Below are positions 54,501 through 59,611 of a stretch of 59,611 nucleotides of DNA, in pieces. Each line of letters opens with the position of its first letter. Position 1 is the stretch's first letter. A model generated the notes under the pieces. That model worked only from the letters and a program-made list of their open reading frames with translations, was not told the DNA's origin and searched no databases. Made by a program: the position numbers and the translations under genes. Source of the stretch: Selaginella moellendorffii (lineage: Eukaryota; Streptophyta; Lycopodiopsida; Selaginellales; Selaginellaceae); assembly GCF_000143415.4 (NCBI RefSeq), contig NW_003314270.1:408080-467690 (forward strand), given 5' to 3'.

Positions 54501-57500
54501 GCCTTGGAGTCGTGATACACGGTTAAATTGCTTAGTGTGGCTCAGCATATTTAACTTGAACACTTTGGTGCGAAGGGCACCAAGGACGTGGTGAATGAGA
54601 TGGGGACACTCAGTCTCAGTTGCTATGGACCCTTGGCCGGAAGGGCTGACTTGGGTGCATCGCCAAGTGTGGGGGATGCCCCCGGGGTCATAGTGAACAA
54701 TTTAAAGGTCTGGAAGATCTAGTATCTATTGGCAAACCTGTTAAGGTGCCAAGGTTAAATCACTATGTGATCTTATGGCTAAAATAAAGACAAAGTCCTT
54801 ATGAGGTTAAGGGATAAAGTTCCAAGTTTAAAGTGTTGATTGGAACCATTGATGATGGTGTGGCTTGGTTAAGGTGACCAAGTGCCACTGGGAAGAACAC
54901 CTAAGGGAAATGAGCTATGTAAGTGCGATGGAATAATAAATCCGAGGAAAGTAGTCTCTATAAAAGATCCATAGGAGGGTCTCAAAGTTGGGCCGTGATA
55001 GAGCCCATAGCAGAAAATGCTAAGGAGACATACTAGGGGTGAATACCCTCTGGATTTGGCAAAGCAAAATCTCTGCTATGGAATTGAAAGGATACCTCAA
55101 GAATGGAAGTAGCGATCCTGTGTTGCGTGGTGCAACAATCAAGGATAGGAGCAAAAGACTAGTGCCTAAGAAAAGGGCCATGGGAATCATGGGATAGAAG
55201 CCAAATGGCAAAGTTAGTCCAAAAACACTAATGTGTTGAACGCTAACGGATTATGGAAGGCAATGTGTTTCCAAGAATATGTTCCCAATTGCTTTGATTT
55301 GGCGAAGGTGGAAGCTCCAAGGGATGGAGTGGTAAAGTAGCCAAATGATAGAGCTATGAACAGCTATAGCACGAATTACGATAACTAGAACTTAATGCTA
55401 AGGGTGGCACGATATCGAAGAGAGGATGATGGTGCCCTCAAATAAAGAACTTCCTAGGACGGAAAGTGGAGTTGCACCATATGCAATATAAGGTGTCGGA
55501 GACACTTAGGAAATTGACTCTAAGAAGTCAAAATTAAAAGTTCCAAAGTGCAAAAGTTATGTTGATAGAATCTGAGACTACTCGAGAATGAGTAATGGAA
55601 TCGAGTTAGAGAAGGTGTCTCTGACGGGTTTAGCAGGAACTGAACCAATAAAAGGGGGCAAACCACCTTAGGTGGTCGAATGAGTCTCTATGTTGGAGAG
55701 GCTATGCTCCTTAGAGGATGGACAAGGCATGGTGAGCCTTTCATGTCAAACCATAGACAAATATCGGCTGGGTGCCAAGGATGGAAATGGTAACATGAGT
55801 GTTACTTTATGAAAGGGTTTACTATTCGATGAGGACATCGAACTTCGTTTATGGGTGGTGGAGTTGTGAGACACAAAATCCCTAGGCCCTAAAGTGGAGC
55901 CGAAAGGGTGCCACGTGGTAGTGGTCGAAGCGAAAGCCAAACAACCGTAACACGTTTGGACTAAAAGTTCCAACTTGAAAAGGTTGAGAGTGGGAGTGGA
56001 ACTCCCAACGAAGTGCTCGAGGAACAAACACGAAGTGAAAGATAAGTGAGTCTCTAGAAAAGGGACACAAGAGGACCGACACATGACACGTGGAAGAGTC
56101 CGAGATGGAGTCCGAGATGGATCCAAGATGGACCCAAGATGGACCCGAGATGGAGTCCGAGATGGAATCCGAGATGGAGTCCGAAATGGATCCGAGATGG
56201 ACCCGAGATAGAGTCCGAGATGGAGTCCGAGATGGAGTCCAAGATAGATCCGAAATGGACCCGAGATGGAGTCTAAGATGAAGTCCGAGATGGACCCGAG
56301 ATGGAGTCTGAGATAGAGTCTGGGATGGACCCGAGATGGAGTCCAAGATGGAGTCCGAGATGGACCCGAGATGGAGTCCGAAGTCAAGACCGAGACCAGG
56401 ACCGAGACCGGGACAGAGACCGAGATCGGGACTGAGACCGAGACTGAGACCGAGGCCAAGTCCGAGCTCAAGCCCAAGTCCGAGTTCAAGTCCGAGTCCG
56501 AGGCTGAGTTTGAGTCCGAGTCTGAGTCCGAGGCCGAGTCTGAGTCCAAGTCCGAGTTTGAGTCTGAGAGGGTGAAAGCCCAAAGCGTTCGTCTCCCAGA
56601 CCCTGGGGGGTTTGGTGAGCTCCAAAAGTATAGTGAGGGGGAGGACTGCAGTGGAGCCAGTTTGGCCAGGAAAGGCCAGTTTGGCCCAGGAAGGCTATAC
56701 CTAGTGTTGGGTGATGAGCTGCCCACTGGGAAGTCCAAGACTAGAGTGAACACAGACCGATAAACGGGGAAGCTTGATGAAGTGTTCAAGAGCCGGCTCT
56801 AGTTCCCTTGGGAGATCAACTGGCCAATGCTCCTAGTCCAAGTGTGGGTGGCACTACCTACTTGGATACCTGGTGTGGCTAAACGAAACCTCACTCTAAA
56901 CCCATGGCTAGAGCACCTAAAGGCAAAAGGCAGGGAGAGTACCCATGAGGCTTGCGTAAGGCGAGGAGAGTACCCATGAGGCTTGCGTAAGGCGGGGAGA
57001 GTACCCATGAGGCTTACGTAAGGCTACGGTGTTCCAAAAGGTTGTCCCAAAATCCCAAACGGTGAAAGGGAAGAGGAGCAGTCCTCTAGTGCAGTGACCA
57101 AGGATACGGTCACATGGTGAGGAAGTCTCAAAGGATTGTGGGACTTAGCAGTCAGGCCTATGGGCCTTGATCTAGTGGCAGTGGTGGCATACATGGCCAT
57201 GGACAAAAAGGGGCTTGGTGGGGACTGGAAAAGAGTTGTCAGGGAAGGTTATTCCCCCTGTTTGCGGGCATCGTAAGGATGCTAAGGAGTAGATCTGGGA
57301 TGATCACTCACGGACGGATGGCCTAGTCTTTGAGAGACAGGACTATGATGCAAGTGGCGTTAGACCACTGGTGTGGCCAAGGTGAATGGGCATGGCCTTA
57401 GCATAACGGGCCGATATGTCAGTGGTACCTTGGGGTGCCAGTCATGGGATCAGATATGTGGAGCACTTGGACCAAGTGCAAAGGTTAAGTGGCATGGATG

Positions 57501-57626
57501 CCATTCTCCGGGCTAGCAAGCCCCAAGTCCTAACTGGGACTTATGGAGGTTGTGAATGAGACTCTTCCAAGTGGTCGGAGGTGCGGTTAAGTGACTAAAG
57601 TAAAATGGAAAAATTAGTCGCTTACA
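51587..57626 (+). mobile_element. Second A element, internally deleted
   Basis: LTRs at 51587-53037 (1451 bp, end decayed to ACTTATA) and 55865-57626 (1762 bp), and a non-coding interior at 53038-55864 that lacks about 1.23 kb (junction near 54340) relative to the intact A. The flanks CTCAA and CTCGC share only three bases, so the target-site duplication is poor. It lies inside the reversed host A LTR. The 3' LTR has a triplicated 31-bp unit (about 56935-57025). No proteins are encoded. Confidence 0.85.
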
Positions 57627-57967
57627 CTCGCGTCCATCTTGGGTTCATATTGGACTCCATCTTAGACTCCATCTTGGATTTCTTCTCGGACTCTATCTCA
57701 GATTCCTTTTCAAACTTGTTCTTCACTTCCATGTGTCACAACACTTGCCATATGTCAGTCTTTCTTATATCCCTTTTTAGAAACTTGTTCATTGAATGCT
57801 TCGTGCTCATTCTTCGAGCACTTTGTTCGGAGTTCCACTCCCACTCTCGACTTTCTAAGTCAAAGCTTTAGGTCCAAACATGTTACGCTTGTTAGACTTT
57901 TGTTTTGACCATTACCATGTGGAATCCTTTCTGCTCCACTTTAGGGCTTAGGGATTTGTGTCTTACA
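57627..57967 (-). repeat. Host A LTR (minus), piece 3 of 3
   Basis: Reversed minisatellite and the 5' part of an A LTR, ending GATTTGTGTCTTACA at 57967. No internal region follows, so the host was probably a solo LTR. Confidence 0.75.
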
Positions 57968-58195
57968 TTTTCTAAATTTATTTTTATAACAAGAAATCCC
58001 TTGTTATCTTGTCCATATTAGTTAATATAGGCTCAAGTTTATCTTCTATTACTCAATTTGTTGCCATTTATAATTTCATCATGCAGCAAAGCCAATCTTC
58101 ATTCTCTATAACAATGGTCATACATATGTATATGCATAGGATGACATATACCTAATTATACATATAAATAATCTCGAGTTTAAGCTTTAGTTGTT
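57968..58195. other. AT-rich spacer
   Basis: No feature recognised. Confidence 0.4.
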
Positions 58196-58556
58196 ATATG
58201 TGGTGCTTAAGTGAAGCTTTTGACCTCATCCTTGGTATGGATTGGTTTCAACACAATCATGCCAAATGTGACTTTGAGGTTTCTCCCCTTTATCTTATAC
58301 TTCTTTATCTTTCTTGCAATCCTTTCACTTTTGTTCCACTTTATCCATCTACTTCCTTCACTTTTGTCTCCTCATTACTATTTATTGTGATTCCTTCTTA
58401 CTCTTCTATTTCCTCTTTAGATCCCTTAGACAATTTTTTTTGTTGTAGTGGTTAACCAGCTTAAAGAGTATCTTAATATCTTCAACTTTGACATATCATC
58501 TGAGGCCATTGCAATATGTCATTTTCTTTCAATTGAGGATACTTATCTAATCAAGG
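58196..58556 (+). pseudogene. D-type protease/RT fragment (plus), part 1
   Basis: AFDLILGMDWFQHNHAKCDFE is the retropepsin tail also seen at 5700-5790. A hydrophobic spacer and EYLNIFNFD..EAIAICH follow, the start of RT. It is cut at 58556 by a TRIM and resumes at 59049. Confidence 0.75.
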
Positions 58557-59048
58557 TGTAAACAACCAAAGAATACGACTCAAAAGACAATCTATAAATG
58601 AAAAAAGCCCAAGAGTTAAGTAGTTTAGTATGTTTTAGCTAGGCTTAACTCAAAGGGTAGGGTGTCAAGTTCAACTTCAAGAGCTTATATTTGGTATTGG
58701 AGGGGTCATGGTCTGACTTTATTGGTTGGCTAGGGGAATCATATTATATATTGAGATTGATATTTGGCGGTTTAGTACGTTTTGGATGTGTTCAACCCAA
58801 AGGGTAAAGTGTTAAAAGAGCAACTAAAAAACTTGCAGGAATGTTTGGTGGATTGTAAGTAACCAAAAATAACAATTTAAGAGATGATCCATATAATTTC
58901 AAATATAGAGGGAAAGAACCCATGAATAAAATTGCACCCTTTTTTCTAATCGATTAAAAATCTTGGGATATTTAGGGTTAATTGTTCTTAGGTTTGAATA
59001 GTATTGGGTTAAGCAACCTCTTAGAAAGTTTAAATTCAAAAATTTACA
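58557..59048 (+). mobile_element. TRIM element E, decayed copy
   Basis: LTRs at 58557-58689 and 58854-59048, each starting TGTAA(A/G)(C/T)AACC and ending in (C/T)TTA(T/C)A, with a primer-binding site TGGTATTGGAG after the first. Flanks CAAGG and TAAGG are a 4/5 target-site duplication. It is strongly AT-shifted compared with 7020-7600. Confidence 0.8.
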
Positions 59049-59140
59049 TAAGGTTCTTATTTAGTGTTAATTACCAAAGGAGATTAAAATTTTATGCACA
59101 AATGTCAAGAGTTATCTAAACTTCTTGGAGTCCTTAGGTG
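59049..59140 (+). pseudogene. D-type RT fragment (plus), part 2
   Basis: LPKEIKILCTNVKSYLN continues the RT start (compare SPKDIKILHANVKEMLE of the minus-strand D). It ends where a C LTR piece begins. Confidence 0.65.
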
Positions 59141-59611
59141 TGTTATTGCGAATATGATTATAGGTATCGAAAATTAACTATCGGTAAATCCTTTTAAGTA
59201 TTCCTCTTTTGCTACCACAATGCAGGAGGTTAGTATTGTTAAACCCTTTATTAGTCTCTACTTAAGTTAGTTGATAAATTGGTCATCATGTATGCACATA
59301 GCCTGAAAAGGTATTAAGGAAGGAAATTCTAAGTTGTCATTTAGTTAAGCATACTTGACATGGTGATAAGAAATTTATATTGTTGACTTACACTTGTTAG
59401 TGTTGGGTTTTGTCATTAATGTGAATGCCTTATCAAATTTTTAGTACCACACATATAAACAAAAATTTAGACCATACAATATTTATACTGTGGGTATCGA
59501 AAGTTATTTATCGGCTAATCCTTTTAGACATTCTTTCCTTACTGCCATGATAATAGAAAGTTGGTATTGCTAGACTCTTTATTAGTCTCCACCAAGCTAA
59601 TTGAGGGTTTG
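59141..59611 (+). repeat. C LTR fragments, decayed
   Basis: 59141-59460 resembles the start of the C LTR (GGTATCGAAA, GCAGGAGGTTAGTATTG). The same start repeats at about 59490-59611, running off the window. Two partial copies therefore lie in tandem. Confidence 0.65.

Overview
The window looks like nuclear DNA from a land plant with a large, repeat-rich genome. A gymnosperm, fern or similar is plausible, but the sequence does not fix the lineage. Evidence: nested plant-type Ty3/gypsy LTR retrotransposons, short TRIM elements, an intronless relic of plant RPA70, an intact bulb-type-lectin ORF, and spliced genes inside a DNA-transposon-like unit. I found no tRNA, rRNA, CRISPR array or prokaryotic operon. 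I use these names: LTR families A, B, C and D, TRIM family E, and G for the large DNA element.

Left part (1-14970): the end of a C LTR, an RPA70 pseudogene, a minus-strand decayed gypsy element (D), then a pile of A fragments in both orientations (5865-13445) with a TRIM inserted in one of them, and an RNase H scrap. Middle part (14971-30374): an intact 333-aa secreted lectin-like ORF at 15088-16089; a complete, very young, non-coding LTR element A at 17240-24802 (1751-bp LTRs, one mismatch seen, perfect TSD CATTC) sitting inside an older inverted copy of itself; then solo LTRs of D and E and another inverted A copy.

Right part (30375-57967) is a stack. An old minus-strand A LTR (30164-30374, 51490-51586, 57627-57967) was hit by gypsy element B (5' LTR 30375-31512, 3' LTR ending 51489, TSD CTCGG/TTCGG) and by a second A element (51587-57626). 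B carries a solo C LTR (50172-51316, TSD GTGGC) and a 14.2-kb element G (35390-49570).

G is the unusual system. It has candidate terminal inverted repeats (24/27 bp) and two divergent genes. The plus-strand gene encodes a DUF7869-like, RNase H-fold transposase candidate. The minus-strand gene can be read as about 1,774 codons over 17 exons: an N-terminal region with a ParB-like stretch, a methyltransferase-like stretch, charged and acidic linkers, Pro/Thr-rich repeats, and a C-terminal FCP1/NIF phosphatase-like domain. Fifteen of its 16 introns are only 38-58 nt, and the last 14 are all phase 1. About 30 copies of a roughly 22-bp near-perfect palindrome (core GGCATGAGGCCTCATGCC) are scattered through G and seen nowhere else in the window. 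They lie in intergenic DNA, in exons in frame, and repeatedly inside the tiny introns close to the acceptor. Both genes are broken only by isolated nonsense codons (four TAG, one TGA), with no frameshifts found.

The rest of the window ends with a plus-strand D protease/RT fragment interrupted by a decayed TRIM (58557-59048) and by C LTR pieces.
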